In this document: positions 7,170-16,245 of the stretch, in pieces
How positions within the stretch are numbered: the first letter of the stretch is position 1
Layout of the letters: each line of letters begins with the position of its first letter
Origin: Marivirga harenae
GTDB lineage: Bacteria; Bacteroidota; Bacteroidia; Cytophagales; Cyclobacteriaceae
DNA length: 64,000 bases
Direction of reading: 5' to 3'
Assembly: GCF_030534335.1 (NCBI RefSeq)
Contig: NZ_CP130565.1
Location: forward strand, 2,997,501-3,061,500
Notes under the pieces: model-generated
Database searches by the model: none
Told to the model about the DNA's origin: nothing
The model's input: only the letters and a program-made list of their open reading frames with translations
Position numbers and translations under genes: made by a program

Positions 7170-9929
7170 TCACTTTTTCGATTCTTTATTAGCTTTGATT
7201 TCAGCATTAATATTTTCTATACTATATGATTCATATGCCTCGCTTAAATCTCCACTATCCAGCGTTTGATTTATTTTTCTTGTTATAGCATCAAGTTCAA
7301 ATCCTGTTGCTTGTATCAGATCCAATATTTTTTGTTGCTCCTTTGGTTTTGTGATTTTTAGGACATTTAATAAGCCAATCATTCTGCATATTGGCCCTCT
7401 TAATTCATGGGAATTCATAAAAGCGTAACGTGATAGGCGCTCATTCTGCTCTTGCAGTTTTTGAGTTCGGTCTTGAACTACCTCTTCTAGTCGCTCATTA
7501 TTGGTAGCTATTTCTTCACTTTGACTCATTAGCTCTTCATTTTGAGCTTGAATTTCGTCATTCATCCGTTGAATTTCCTGGGTTCTTTGACTAACCTCTT
7601 TTTTAAGCTTTTTCTGATTTCGGAGTATTATATTAAAGCGGATTCTGTAAACTGAATAAAGAATGATGATAATAAGTAGGGCCAAAGAAATCAAGAACCA
7701 GTAGGTCGAATAAAAGGGTTTCTCAATAGTGAAACTTATGCTTTTTGGATTACTCCAATGGTTAGAATCAATGCTAGCTTCCACTAGAAATTCATAATCA
7801 TTGGGGGGCAAATTAGTATACCGAATAGAATTTGAATTTGGATTATTTATATAGAGGTACTTATTATCAAATCCCACTAACTTATATCGATACTTTACTT
7901 GATTTTCGTCAAAAAATGATACTCCTATAAACTGAAATTCAATAGTGTTGTCATCATAATTTAAAATATTACTGTCTTCTTTTAAGGACTGGCCGTTTAA
8001 TGTAGATGCTTTGGTTATTTTTAGATTCGGAATAATCTCCATACTGATGTCTTTGCTGTAATCATAAACAGAAGCACCCAACTCAGTTCCTATCCAAACT
8101 TTCTTCTTATTGATTTGAAGAAAGGCATTTCTATTTATTTCATCACCAATTAGTCCGTGCGAACGATTGTAATTAACTAGTTTTTCCTCATCCCATATAA
8201 ATACACCTTCGTTGGTCCCTATCCATAATTTATTATTTGTACTTACAAATACACTATAAATTGCAACTCTATTTAATTTCTCAGTTGTGAAATAGGGAAT
8301 AATCTCATTGTTTTTAATTATTGCCAATCCACCATTTGTACCAACAAAGTATTGGCCATTCCAGCTACAGATATCATATACGTTTCGATAATTGAGAGAT
8401 TTAGACGTGATGTGTTTTAGCTCCTTTGTTTTAGGGTGGTACAAATACAAACCATTGTTTGTACTAACGGCAGCAATACTATCGGCACTTAAATCTTTAA
8501 TGTTTCTAATTCCAGATACAGAAACCTCTTTTGTTATTTGTCCTCCCTCATATGAAAACAAAGCATCCATGCTAGCAAAAAACAATTTGTCATCGATAAA
8601 CTCCACGGTAGTTATCCTATTTTCCTGAAGCTTTGGTAATTTAATATTAGCTACCTTAGTGCCATTATATACTTGTAAACCAGCTGAATTGGTGGCCATG
8701 TACAATACGTTTTGACCATCATATGCAATGTCAAGTATTCTAATGCCTACTTCATAGTTTACAGGGATTTTTTTCTTGATGTCCCCTTGTTCTAAAAAGT
8801 TCAAATAGGCTTTATTAGCTAAAACTAGTTGATCTTGATACTCGGAGATAGCAGTAACTTCGTCATCAGCTAATCCGATATTCTCATTGTAATTTTGGAA
8901 TCTTAATACATTAAACTTGAAAAGCCCACGATGATCTCCAACCCAGATATTGTTTTCGTCATCTACAAAAATCTTATTACTCTTTGCATTGAAAATCCGA
9001 CCGTTCACGAACAAGATTTCGCTTTTACCTGTTGCAGGATCTAAAAAGCGTGCAGAACTCATACTGCTAAAAAATATCCTTCCAAACTGGTCAATGGTTA
9101 AATTATGCTTATTGAATTGACTAATATTGTTGACCCCAGTATTCTTGCTTAAATACACCAGTTGATCGTTTTTATAATGTCCTAGCCAATTCTTACCCAA
9201 AAGATATAAGTGATTATTGTGCCATGTAATTTGAAGAATTTCTTTTTTCGAGCCTAAAAGCTTAGTCACTTCATGTGACTTTATAGTTTCGTCAAATACA
9301 AATAGCCCTTCAGAACTAGGAATGTAAATTTTATCCTCACGAAAAGAGACCGAGTAGATTTCAGCGGATTTAGTAGTGGGTAACAGAACTCTCTCCAATT
9401 TATCCTCTGAGGTATTTAATATCTGTAGATAATTTTGATTGCCTATTACCAATTGGTAACCCTTCTGTTTCATTTTAACATCAAAAGTGAACTTACTTTT
9501 TACTTTATCGATCGCTTCAGTCTTAATTGAATGCCATTTTTCATTTTTCAAATAATTAATCGTAAAACCTTCACTGTTCTGGCCCGCAACCCAAATTGAC
9601 CCATCATCAAGTGCTCTAATGAAAGAATAAGGGGAGTTAGGAAGCTGGAGACTGTCGGGGTAAAGTTTCCAGTCAAGCGAGTTATATTCGGCAACACCTT
9701 TAGAAGTCATGAACCACAAGGTCCCATCTGGAGATTGGGTGATGTCATAAATAGCATTTGTAGGCATTCCATCACGAACGGAATACAATTTTGCTGGGTA
9801 GAATTGACACAAGCTCTCATGACCTGACAACAAAATCAAAACTAAAATAACTATTATTTTAGATAGCAGATTAGACTCACTACTCGCGTCTCTAAGATTT
9901 CTTTTAGTTTTATTTGAATTAGTAATCAA
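7170..9929 (-). CDS. Two-component-type propeller sensor with a DHp domain but no ATPase domain
   Basis: A 919-residue membrane sensor. An N-terminal hydrophobic segment (about residues 25-42) acts as signal or anchor, then about 600 residues of Reg_prop beta-propeller repeats (DGTLWFMTSKGVAEYN, NKLWIGTNEGVFIWD). A Y_Y_Y-type Ig domain follows at about 665-735, a transmembrane helix at about 738-762, a coiled coil rich in QNEEL-type heptads, and a HisKA-like segment with H-box SHELRGP (His841). The protein ends about 78 residues after that histidine; the N, G1 and G2 boxes of a HATPase_c domain are absent. In this phylum such propeller proteins usually sense extracellular polysaccharide fragments. 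Without an ATPase it may be phosphorylated in trans or signal by protein contact; both are inference. No response regulator gene is adjacent. Confidence 0.85.
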   Translation of the reverse strand: MITNSNKTKRNLRDASSESNLLSKIIVILVLILLSGHESLCQFYPAKLYSVRDGMPTNAIYDITQSPDGTLWFMTSKGVAEYNSLDWKLYPDSLQLPNSPYSFIRALDDGSIWVAGQNSEGFTINYLKNEKWHSIKTEAIDKVKSKFTFDVKMKQKGYQLVIGNQNYLQILNTSEDKLERVLLPTTKSAEIYSVSFREDKIYIPSSEGLFVFDETIKSHEVTKLLGSKKEILQITWHNNHLYLLGKNWLGHYKNDQLVYLSKNTGVNNISQFNKHNLTIDQFGRIFFSSMSSARFLDPATGKSEILFVNGRIFNAKSNKIFVDDENNIWVGDHRGLFKFNVLRFQNYNENIGLADDEVTAISEYQDQLVLANKAYLNFLEQGDIKKKIPVNYEVGIRILDIAYDGQNVLYMATNSAGLQVYNGTKVANIKLPKLQENRITTVEFIDDKLFFASMDALFSYEGGQITKEVSVSGIRNIKDLSADSIAAVSTNNGLYLYHPKTKELKHITSKSLNYRNVYDICSWNGQYFVGTNGGLAIIKNNEIIPYFTTEKLNRVAIYSVFVSTNNKLWIGTNEGVFIWDEEKLVNYNRSHGLIGDEINRNAFLQINKKKVWIGTELGASVYDYSKDISMEIIPNLKITKASTLNGQSLKEDSNILNYDDNTIEFQFIGVSFFDENQVKYRYKLVGFDNKYLYINNPNSNSIRYTNLPPNDYEFLVEASIDSNHWSNPKSISFTIEKPFYSTYWFLISLALLIIIILYSVYRIRFNIILRNQKKLKKEVSQRTQEIQRMNDEIQAQNEELMSQSEEIATNNERLEEVVQDRTQKLQEQNERLSRYAFMNSHELRGPICRMIGLLNVLKITKPKEQQKILDLIQATGFELDAITRKINQTLDSGDLSEAYESYSIENINAEIKANKESKK

Positions 9930-10591
9930 TGGCTCATTATTAAATTAGTTCAAATGAATTGAAAGAATGAAAAAGCTTGCATAAAATTAAATAATTGAAA
10001 ATACTTACTAAAGAAATATTGAAATAGAATATATTATCCTCAGTATTTATTTCAGGCTCTAACTCATAGGATCATATTTGAATCGATTGTAGTTCTAATT
10101 TAATCCTGAACTAGTTGTATTACATAGCAATAATGTAAAATACATTCAATAAACTTTAAAACATAGGATTGTGTTATTGTTTTTGGAGAAAAAATGAATA
10201 AAAACAATATTTATTATTAATAAATTAATTTTCCCCGCTGGTAGGCTGAAAGATCTTAATACTTGTTTTAATCGTGCTAATCAATTTTGTCAGGTGTAAT
10301 TGTTTTTAACAGTGCTTTGTAATATCGTAGTTTTAATATTAAAGATAAACTTAATTTGATATTAATGTTTGGTTGAAAATACAACTTTTGATAAAATGAG
10401 ATGGGGTACTCTGAAAACTACTTTCTAATCAGAGAATTCTTCGTTTCATGATTGTAATTAACTTTGCTTATATTGTTATTAAAACGCAATTCGGATTTGG
10501 ATGTTCTAATTGCGGTTTTAATAGAGTTTATATATCCTATTTAACATTCTAGAAAATATTACTAGGATATATAAATCACATAGAAAGTAAA
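9930..10591. other. Gene-free AT-rich spacer
   Basis: About 660 bp lying upstream of the sensor gene and downstream of the XRE-hydrolase fusion gene. I find no open frame with protein-like content, no tRNA and no convincing terminator. One string resembling a -7 element (TAACTTTG at 10459-10466) has no -33 partner. Confidence 0.5.
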
Positions 10592-12346
10592 TCATATTTC
10601 ATGATCATACGGAAGGTAGTTTTCCCACCTCCAAGGAGTAAAAGTATCCTTAATAGATAATTCTAATAGATATTTAAAAATACTCTCCCCATTATCACTA
10701 TTAGTCATGAGCATAACTCCGCTTTTTGTTTTTGGAAACAGAATGAAATAGTGTTGAAAACCATTGCCATGCCCTTCCTTAAATGCTGCCCATCCATAAG
10801 GTGTTTTAAATAATCCAAAGCCTAATCCATAGGAAAGCTGAATGACATCATATTCATCAGTTATTTCATTGGAGAGTGGTCCGAATTGTCTTTTAGATTT
10901 AATTCGGGTTTGAGGTTGTAGAATTTCATTCCAGCTTTGATGACTCAAGAGCTTTTTATTTAAAACTGCTTCTAGAAATAAAGCATAATCTGATGCGGTA
11001 GTTTCTAAGGTGCTGGGACCTCTGGGCTCATTGTCCTTGTCTTTTTGATACAGTTCGCCCTTTTTGTTATGCCCATAAGCAAAATCTGCTTCATATTGGG
11101 TTTGCCATTGAAAGCTGGAGTTGTCCATTTCTAAAAGGGTAAAGATTTTTTCTTGAGCCAATTCTTCTAATCCTTTTCCTGTAATTTTTTCAATGACTAC
11201 TTGGAGATATACCATGCCTTCACCAGAGTAGAGATACTTTTCTCCAGGTTCAAATTTAACTCTCAGCTTTTTATCAGCTTCAAACCATCTCCAATTTGGG
11301 AAGCCAGAAGTGTGGGATAAGCACATTCTTGCGGTGATTTTATGGTAGAGCGTATCATTTTCTAAATCTGAATAGTCATCATGCCAACGGGTTTGTGGCT
11401 CATATTGGTAGATCTTTTTGGGCAAGTATGATTCCAAGGGAGTGTCCAAGTCTATAACGCCTGCCTCTACTAATTTCATGACCAAAACACTAAATACAGC
11501 CTTGCTTAGGGATGCCCCGTAAATACTGGTGGTGTCAGTTAAAACGGTCTTATCCTCAAAGTTTTTGTAGCCAAATGAATTTTGATAGGAAACCTTATTG
11601 TTTTCTAAAATGGCCATATTTAAACCGTGGACTTCAGCTTTTCTTATGAGGAGCTTTACCTTTTGTTCCAGTGAGTCAAGGGTTAGTTTGCTTCCATCTA
11701 AGCGAGTTATGACATGCTCAGTAGGAGCTGAACAGGAAGAAAATATAACTAGCAGTGCGATTAGAACATGTTTTGCTTTTCTTTTGAGTGAAAGAAAAGG
11801 GACTGCGAAAGGGTAATAGCATTTTTGTTTATTCACCACATAAAACATATTAAAAATGATGATGGCAAAATTGATCGGTACAACGCTTACAAAGAAAAGG
11901 AAGCCATAACCTTCCACAGTTAGTAGTGCAATAAATGCAATGATAAAAATTAGGGTAATTGAAATGTTATAGTTAATGATTTTTCTACCATGTAAATCAT
12001 AGATTGGATTGTCTTCTCGCTTATGTACCCATAGGAACAAAGTCGTAAAGATATTGAAGAAAGGAACTACTACTCCTAATAGTGGCAAACCATGAAAGAG
12101 CAATAGCCATTTTGTTTGAATGCTTTCTTCTTTTGGGTTATCTAAAGGCTTTAAATCTTCTAGTTGAATTCCCAATCCGACTGCCAATAATTTAAGGGTG
12201 TCGAGATGCGGATTAACAGAAGCTTTCTCGATTCTTTGGATTGTTCTTACTGTGACACTCGACTTTTCCGATAGCCTTTCTTGTGATAATCCTTGTTGTT
12301 TACGATAGTAAACTAAGTTTTTTGCGATACTTTCTTTTTCCATCAT
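10592..12346 (-). CDS. XRE-type HTH / DUF4870-like membrane domain / beta-lactamase-family serine hydrolase fusion
   Basis: A 584-residue protein in three parts. Residues 5-62 are an XRE/Cro HTH (LSQERLSEKSSVTVRTIQRI). Residues 78-175 are a DUF4870-like segment with about three membrane helices and the usual DLHGRKIINYNIS region. Residues 190-205 resemble a lipoprotein signal (HVLIALLVIFSSC, Cys205). Residues 215-584 are a class C beta-lactamase/PBP-like serine hydrolase with SxxK (Ser279-Lys282), the YxN equivalent YSG at Tyr373 and HGN at 527-529. The frame is continuous across both joins. HTH plus DUF4870 and lipoprotein hydrolase are each common as separate genes, so this looks like a gene fusion. 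If intact, it would place a DNA-binding domain in the cytoplasm and a penicillin-binding-like fold in the periplasm. Function is inference; no neighbour suggests the target. Confidence 0.8.
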   Translation of the reverse strand: MMEKESIAKNLVYYRKQQGLSQERLSEKSSVTVRTIQRIEKASVNPHLDTLKLLAVGLGIQLEDLKPLDNPKEESIQTKWLLLFHGLPLLGVVVPFFNIFTTLFLWVHKREDNPIYDLHGRKIINYNISITLIFIIAFIALLTVEGYGFLFFVSVVPINFAIIIFNMFYVVNKQKCYYPFAVPFLSLKRKAKHVLIALLVIFSSCSAPTEHVITRLDGSKLTLDSLEQKVKLLIRKAEVHGLNMAILENNKVSYQNSFGYKNFEDKTVLTDTTSIYGASLSKAVFSVLVMKLVEAGVIDLDTPLESYLPKKIYQYEPQTRWHDDYSDLENDTLYHKITARMCLSHTSGFPNWRWFEADKKLRVKFEPGEKYLYSGEGMVYLQVVIEKITGKGLEELAQEKIFTLLEMDNSSFQWQTQYEADFAYGHNKKGELYQKDKDNEPRGPSTLETTASDYALFLEAVLNKKLLSHQSWNEILQPQTRIKSKRQFGPLSNEITDEYDVIQLSYGLGFGLFKTPYGWAAFKEGHGNGFQHYFILFPKTKSGVMLMTNSDNGESIFKYLLELSIKDTFTPWRWENYLPYDHEI

Positions 12347-12460
12347 TTTTCGATTTGTTAAAGTACAAAACTATTTTTAAATGATGGACTTTGTTACGAC
12401 ATAGTGGTGTCACCTTGATGTCATATTATGTTTAATTGGGTTTTAAGGTGGTTTTGAGAA

Positions 12461-12497
12461 ATAGATTGGCACACGCGACACGCGTGCGCCAATCTAT
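12461..12497. repeat. REP-like palindrome, copy 1
   Basis: A GC-rich inverted repeat in AT-rich surroundings. A 17-base arm beginning ATAGATTGGC pairs with the second arm at 12481-12497 around loop ACA, with one mismatch. The core CACGCGACACGCGTGC recurs at the two sites flanking the RAYT gene. Confidence 0.8.
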
Positions 12498-12662
12498 GAC
12501 TGCCAGTAGCTAAGTAAATGCTACTTATTAATAATTATAGAAGATATTTTATATTGTTATTAATTTTTTATTAAACTTTTAGTTAAAAATAATTTGCTAA
12601 ATTCTTCCTACTAATTACTTTAGTATTTATAGTAATTTTAGGACAATACACTAGCAAAGCTA

Positions 12663-12684
12663 GCGCACGCGTGTCGCGTTCGTC
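12663..12684. repeat. REP-like repeat, copy 2 (inverted)
   Basis: GCACGCGTGTCGCGT (12665-12679) is the reverse complement of the core in copies 1 and 3. It lies about 65 bp upstream of the RAYT start. The outer arms are degenerate. Confidence 0.75.
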
Positions 12685-12745
12685 TCTAACCAAAGTCAGA
12701 AAATAATTGAGAAAATATTTATTATCAACCTTAACCTAGTTGTAT

Positions 12746-13294
12746 ATGAGCAGAAAGTACAAATTTCATAATAAAGAAGGTCTGTATTTCGTAAGTTTTG
12801 CCACAGTATATTGGATTGATTTGATGGTACGGGAACAGTATTTTTCAATCCTTATTGATAGCTTGGATTACTGTAGAAAAAATAAAGGAATGGAAATTTA
12901 TTGTTATTGTATTATGCCAAGCCATTTACATTTGATTTTCAGAGCCAAAGAAAATAACCCGGAAAAAGTTTTAGGAAGGTTTAAAGAATTTACCTCCAAG
13001 CAATTGCAAGCATCCATAAATGAAAATATACAAGAAAGTAGAAAGGAATGGATGCTTTGGATGTTTAAAAGGGCTGGTTCAAAGAGCAGTAATGTGAAAA
13101 GCAGTCAATTGTGGCAACATAATAATAAACCTATAGAATTGTACAGTAATGCTGTGATCGATCAAAAAGTTAATTACATTCATCAGAATCCAGTAGTTGC
13201 AGGTTTTGTATATGAGGCTCATCATTGGAAACATAGTAGTGCTATTGATTATAGTGGTGGTAAAGGTGTTTTGGAAATTGATTTTGTAAATTAG
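12746..13294 (+). CDS. REP-associated tyrosine transposase (RAYT, Y1_Tnp family)
   Basis: A 182-residue single-domain HUH transposase of the IS200-like Y1 family. The metal-binding HUH motif is in MPSHLHLIF (His-Leu-His) and the expected catalytic tyrosine lies in YIHQNPV near residue 147, the typical RAYT signature. The open frame reaches a TTG at 12740, but the ATG at 12746 gives the usual MSRKYKF start. The gene is enclosed by REP-like palindromes: an inverted copy upstream and a direct copy 25 bp downstream. Known RAYTs nick and join REP DNA and spread REPs around the genome without being full insertion sequences. All motifs look intact, so the protein may be active. Confidence 0.92.
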   Translation: MSRKYKFHNKEGLYFVSFATVYWIDLMVREQYFSILIDSLDYCRKNKGMEIYCYCIMPSHLHLIFRAKENNPEKVLGRFKEFTSKQLQASINENIQESRKEWMLWMFKRAGSKSSNVKSSQLWQHNNKPIELYSNAVIDQKVNYIHQNPVVAGFVYEAHHWKHSSAIDYSGGKGVLEIDFVN

Positions 13295-13318
13295 CATATA
13301 TAGGCTTTGTTGCAGATA

Positions 13319-13341
13319 GGCACACGCGACACGCGTGCGTC
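13319..13341. repeat. REP-like repeat, copy 3
   Basis: GGCACACGCGACACGCGTGC (13319-13338) is in the same orientation as copy 1 and lies 25 bp after the RAYT stop. It overlaps the stop codon of the small HTH gene on the other strand. Confidence 0.8.
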
Positions 13342-13501
13342 AGTTGGGGGGCAATTCTGCCCTATATTTTCTAAGCCAAGGGCCACTACTACCTTGACTT
13401 TTTACGCCATATTCTCTCTGTGCATCGCTGTAGCTGATCTCGCCTGTGTCTATCCTTCTACAGATCTCATAAATTGTACTTTCGCTGTATTTTATTCCCA
13501 T
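13340..13501 (-). CDS. Short HTH protein, probable truncated IS3-type transposase OrfA
   Basis: A 53-residue frame, MGIKYSESTIYEICRRIDTG and onward to WLRKYRAELPPN. The pattern of a helix, a SDAQREYGVK turn and a PWLRKYR recognition segment resembles the N-terminal HTH of IS3-family OrfA proteins and related transposase-like HTHs. Complete OrfA proteins are about twice as long. The stop codon (13340-13342) falls inside REP copy 3, so the gene seems to have been cut by the REP/RAYT insertion. It could instead be a small stand-alone HTH protein. No OrfB is present. Confidence 0.5.
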   Translation of the reverse strand: MGIKYSESTIYEICRRIDTGEISYSDAQREYGVKSQGSSGPWLRKYRAELPPN

Positions 13502-13593
13502 GATTAGCTTTATTTGTGTAAAGCTATTTCAGGACAAGACATAGAAAACGACAATTTGATTAAAAAGAAAGCTGCCTTTAATAATATTTTTCA

Positions 13594-15312
13594 TCAAACC
13601 TCTTCTCGCCTCATCTTCATTTCTCCAACACTCATGTTTTTTTCTTTAGCCAATCTTCTTTCCTGGCTGGCCTCAAAAGCTGAAATACCTTGCAATTCTG
13701 AAAGATAATCTAAATGACCAGGGGAAGTGACGACCATGATATCATCGGCTGTAATTTGATTAGGGCTTTCATAACCACATGATTCAGCAAGCATTTGAGT
13801 TTCTTTATAGAGCGCATCAGCATAGGTGGCAATCCTTTTGGCTGCGGCTTCTATATCCAAGGCTTTTTGTAAGCGCTTGTTTTGAGTTGCTATGCCTGTA
13901 GGGCACGCGTTTGTATGGCATTCTAAGGCTTGAATACAGCCTAATGAAAGCATGAAGCCTCTGGCAATGTAAACGGCATCAGCTCCTAAGGCCATGGCAA
14001 CGGCAATATCGATGGTAGTAGCGATTTTACCGCTAGCAAAAAGCACTACTTTATCTCTTACGCCATTGTGTCTTAAAGCCCAGTCAGCTACGGCTACTGC
14101 TTGCTTCATAGGTAAGCCTGCATAAGAACTCAAAACATGCGGGGAGGCACCTGTACCGCCATCTCCGCCATCAATAACCATATAATCAGGTCCCCTGCCT
14201 GGCTCATCTTTCATTTTTTTGGCTATATCTTCAATCTCTACAGTATGACCTATCACCATTTTTATGCCCACAGGTTTATTGGTGATTTTCCGCACTTTAT
14301 CTATAAAGTCAAAAAGTCCAGCTACATCAGAGAATTCTTTGTGCCTTGCAGGTGCATAGGCATCTTTTCCCATTGGGATTTTTCTTATTTGAGCTATTTC
14401 GGCTGTGATCTTTTCTTTCAGCAACATACCACCTTTACCCGGTTTGGCTCCTTGTGCAAGCTTGATTTCAAACATTTTCACCTGGGGATGATCGGCCATT
14501 TCTTTCAATAAATTGTCATCCATATCCCCATCTTCTGTTCTGATTCCGTATTTAGCTGTTCCAATCTGGAATACTAAATCTGCTCCACCATATTCATGGC
14601 AAGGGGCTAATGATCCTTCACCAGTATTATGAAGTATTCCTGCCAACTTAGCTCCTTTACTCAAAGCAGCATGAGCATTGTAAGAAAGAGCTCCGTAAGA
14701 CATGGCACTGATATGTACAAAATGATTTAAAGTATAGGTTTGAACTCCCGTATGCTCACCAATTACTTTTTTATAAAATTGACCTGTTTCATCTCCTGTC
14801 TTAGTTTTGGTATTGGTAAATGTGGCGGGCATTATAAGCGTAGTCCCTACTTTATCCATGTCTATTTGGCTACCAAAGCCAATGGTGTTACTAACTCCTG
14901 CTGAAGTCGCATATATCCAGTTTCTGGTGATTCTATTATAAGGTGTTTCCTCTTGGTCATTAGAAAATAGGTATTGTCGCAGTAATGGACCTACTTTCAC
15001 AAGAAATTTTCGACCCCATATGACCACTGGAAAAACACGTTGAATAGGAGTAGAGGTTTGCCTTTTATCGTAAATAAATAAAGTAATGAATCCCGTCAAT
15101 ATGAGTGCAAGAATGAATTCACCCCCTAAAGTCAATGCTAATTTCCATGGACCTGATTCTTGCAGGTATTCCGATTGAAAAAAGTATCCGTAGGTAGCAG
15201 TTACTAATAGGGCTGAAATTATCCAAGCGCTCGTGTAGCTATTGAAAAATTTAGAAAGGTATTTCAGACGTGGCCCTGTTGTGCCTGATTGAATAAATTC
15301 GCGATCGCCCAT
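13594..15312 (-). CDS. FMN-binding glutamate synthase-family protein (membrane-anchored GltB-like domain)
   Basis: A 572-residue protein with two N-terminal membrane helices (about 30-48 and 60-82), then a glutamate-synthase-type FMN barrel. Visible hallmarks are the FMN/2-oxoglutarate region (HISAMSYGALSYNAH), PGKGGMLL, the glycine-rich VIDGGDGGTGASP, and an Fe-S cluster motif in CIQALECHTNACPTGIATQ. It lacks the glutaminase and other domains of full GltB and is about one third of its length. Such stand-alone proteins are common in Bacteroidota; their physiological reaction is unsettled, so I do not assign gltB. It is alone on its strand, about 110 bp downstream of mgsA. Confidence 0.9.
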   Translation of the reverse strand: MGDREFIQSGTTGPRLKYLSKFFNSYTSAWIISALLVTATYGYFFQSEYLQESGPWKLALTLGGEFILALILTGFITLFIYDKRQTSTPIQRVFPVVIWGRKFLVKVGPLLRQYLFSNDQEETPYNRITRNWIYATSAGVSNTIGFGSQIDMDKVGTTLIMPATFTNTKTKTGDETGQFYKKVIGEHTGVQTYTLNHFVHISAMSYGALSYNAHAALSKGAKLAGILHNTGEGSLAPCHEYGGADLVFQIGTAKYGIRTEDGDMDDNLLKEMADHPQVKMFEIKLAQGAKPGKGGMLLKEKITAEIAQIRKIPMGKDAYAPARHKEFSDVAGLFDFIDKVRKITNKPVGIKMVIGHTVEIEDIAKKMKDEPGRGPDYMVIDGGDGGTGASPHVLSSYAGLPMKQAVAVADWALRHNGVRDKVVLFASGKIATTIDIAVAMALGADAVYIARGFMLSLGCIQALECHTNACPTGIATQNKRLQKALDIEAAAKRIATYADALYKETQMLAESCGYESPNQITADDIMVVTSPGHLDYLSELQGISAFEASQERRLAKEKNMSVGEMKMRREEV

Positions 15313-15422
15313 TGCATGAAAAGTTTATAGTTATTTGTAATATAATACAATTCATAAGTTTTAGCAATAGCGTTGGTCGAATAATTTAAATTAATCTATT
15401 GATAATCAGTATTTAAGAATCA

Positions 15423-15797
15423 TTAGTCCATTTGTTTACGCCAAAAAGCATCAATGAGCAATTGCGCTGTAGCTGGATTAGTGGCAATAGGGATATTATG
15501 GACATCGCAAATTCTCATTAACATTTGCACATCAGGTTCGTGTGGGTGTTTGCCTAATGGATCTCTGAAAAAAAGTACCATTTCCAATTTCTTTTCCGCT
15601 GAAAGTGCGGCTATTTGTGCATCTCCGCCAATTGGGCCAGAAAGTAGTTTTTCTACATTTAAGCCTGTATTTTCCACATATTTACCAGTTGTTCCAGTGG
15701 CTACCAATTCAATTTCCTTCAGTTTATCTTTATTTTTGTTCAGGAAAGAAACCATCTCGGGCTTTTTTCCATCATGGGCAATTATAGCGATTTTCAT
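15423..15797 (-). CDS. mgsA: Methylglyoxal synthase
   Basis: At 124 residues this is a small MGS-fold enzyme that converts dihydroxyacetone phosphate to methylglyoxal and phosphate, a bypass of lower glycolysis when phosphate is short. The phosphate-binding TGTTGKY (residues 34-40) and catalytic Asp59 in SGPIGGDAQ match the E. coli enzyme, as does FFRDPLGKHPHEPD. It overlaps the upstream aroQ by 4 bp (ATGA), so the two are translationally coupled in one transcript. Confidence 0.95.
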   Translation of the reverse strand: MKIAIIAHDGKKPEMVSFLNKNKDKLKEIELVATGTTGKYVENTGLNVEKLLSGPIGGDAQIAALSAEKKLEMVLFFRDPLGKHPHEPDVQMLMRICDVHNIPIATNPATAQLLIDAFWRKQMD

Positions 15798-16234
15798 TTT
15801 TTTCTTTTCATAGTTTTAAAGTACTCTAATCCCAATTGATATCCTTTTAGACCAAGTCCAGAAATCATTCCAATGCATTTAGATGAAATGATACTTTTAT
15901 GTCTGAATTCTTCCCTTTTGTAGATGTTGGAGATATGAACTTCCAATACAGGTACTGAAATAGCCCCAATAGCATCATGAATTGCCACCGAGGTATGTGT
16001 ATATGCAGCTGCATTAAGAATAATGCCGTCATATTTGCCATCAGTCTCTTGAATTCTATTCACTAATTTCCCTTCAATATTTGATTGGTAATACTCGAGC
16101 ACCAAATCAGGATTGTGTTTTTGCAATTGCAAGAAATACTCCTCAAAGCCGGAAGCACCATAAATTTCAGGTTCTCTTTTGCCTAAAAGGTTTAAATTTG
16201 GACCATTGATAATAATGATTTTCTTTTTATCCAT
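15794..16234 (-). CDS. aroQ: Type II 3-dehydroquinate dehydratase
   Basis: A 146-residue dehydroquinase of the shikimate pathway, forming 3-dehydroshikimate. The signature NGPNLNLLGKREPEIYG with the catalytic Arg-Tyr pair lies at the N-terminus, NAAAYTHTSVA in the middle and the HISNIYKREEFRHKS region with the catalytic histidine near residue 100. The length is normal for the dodecameric type II class. It is divergent from xerD with an 11-bp gap and overlaps mgsA by 4 bp, so it heads a two-gene operon. Confidence 0.95.
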   Translation of the reverse strand: MDKKKIIIINGPNLNLLGKREPEIYGASGFEEYFLQLQKHNPDLVLEYYQSNIEGKLVNRIQETDGKYDGIILNAAAYTHTSVAIHDAIGAISVPVLEVHISNIYKREEFRHKSIISSKCIGMISGLGLKGYQLGLEYFKTMKRKK

Positions 16235-16245
16235 TACATTCGATT

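Noticed and set aside
12740-12745. TTG start for the RAYT gene
   Set aside because: The ATG two codons later gives the family-typical MSRKYKF start.
13307-13708. Short plus-strand frames after the RAYT gene
   Set aside because: They are antisense to the 53-residue HTH gene and to the end of the glutamate-synthase-like gene.
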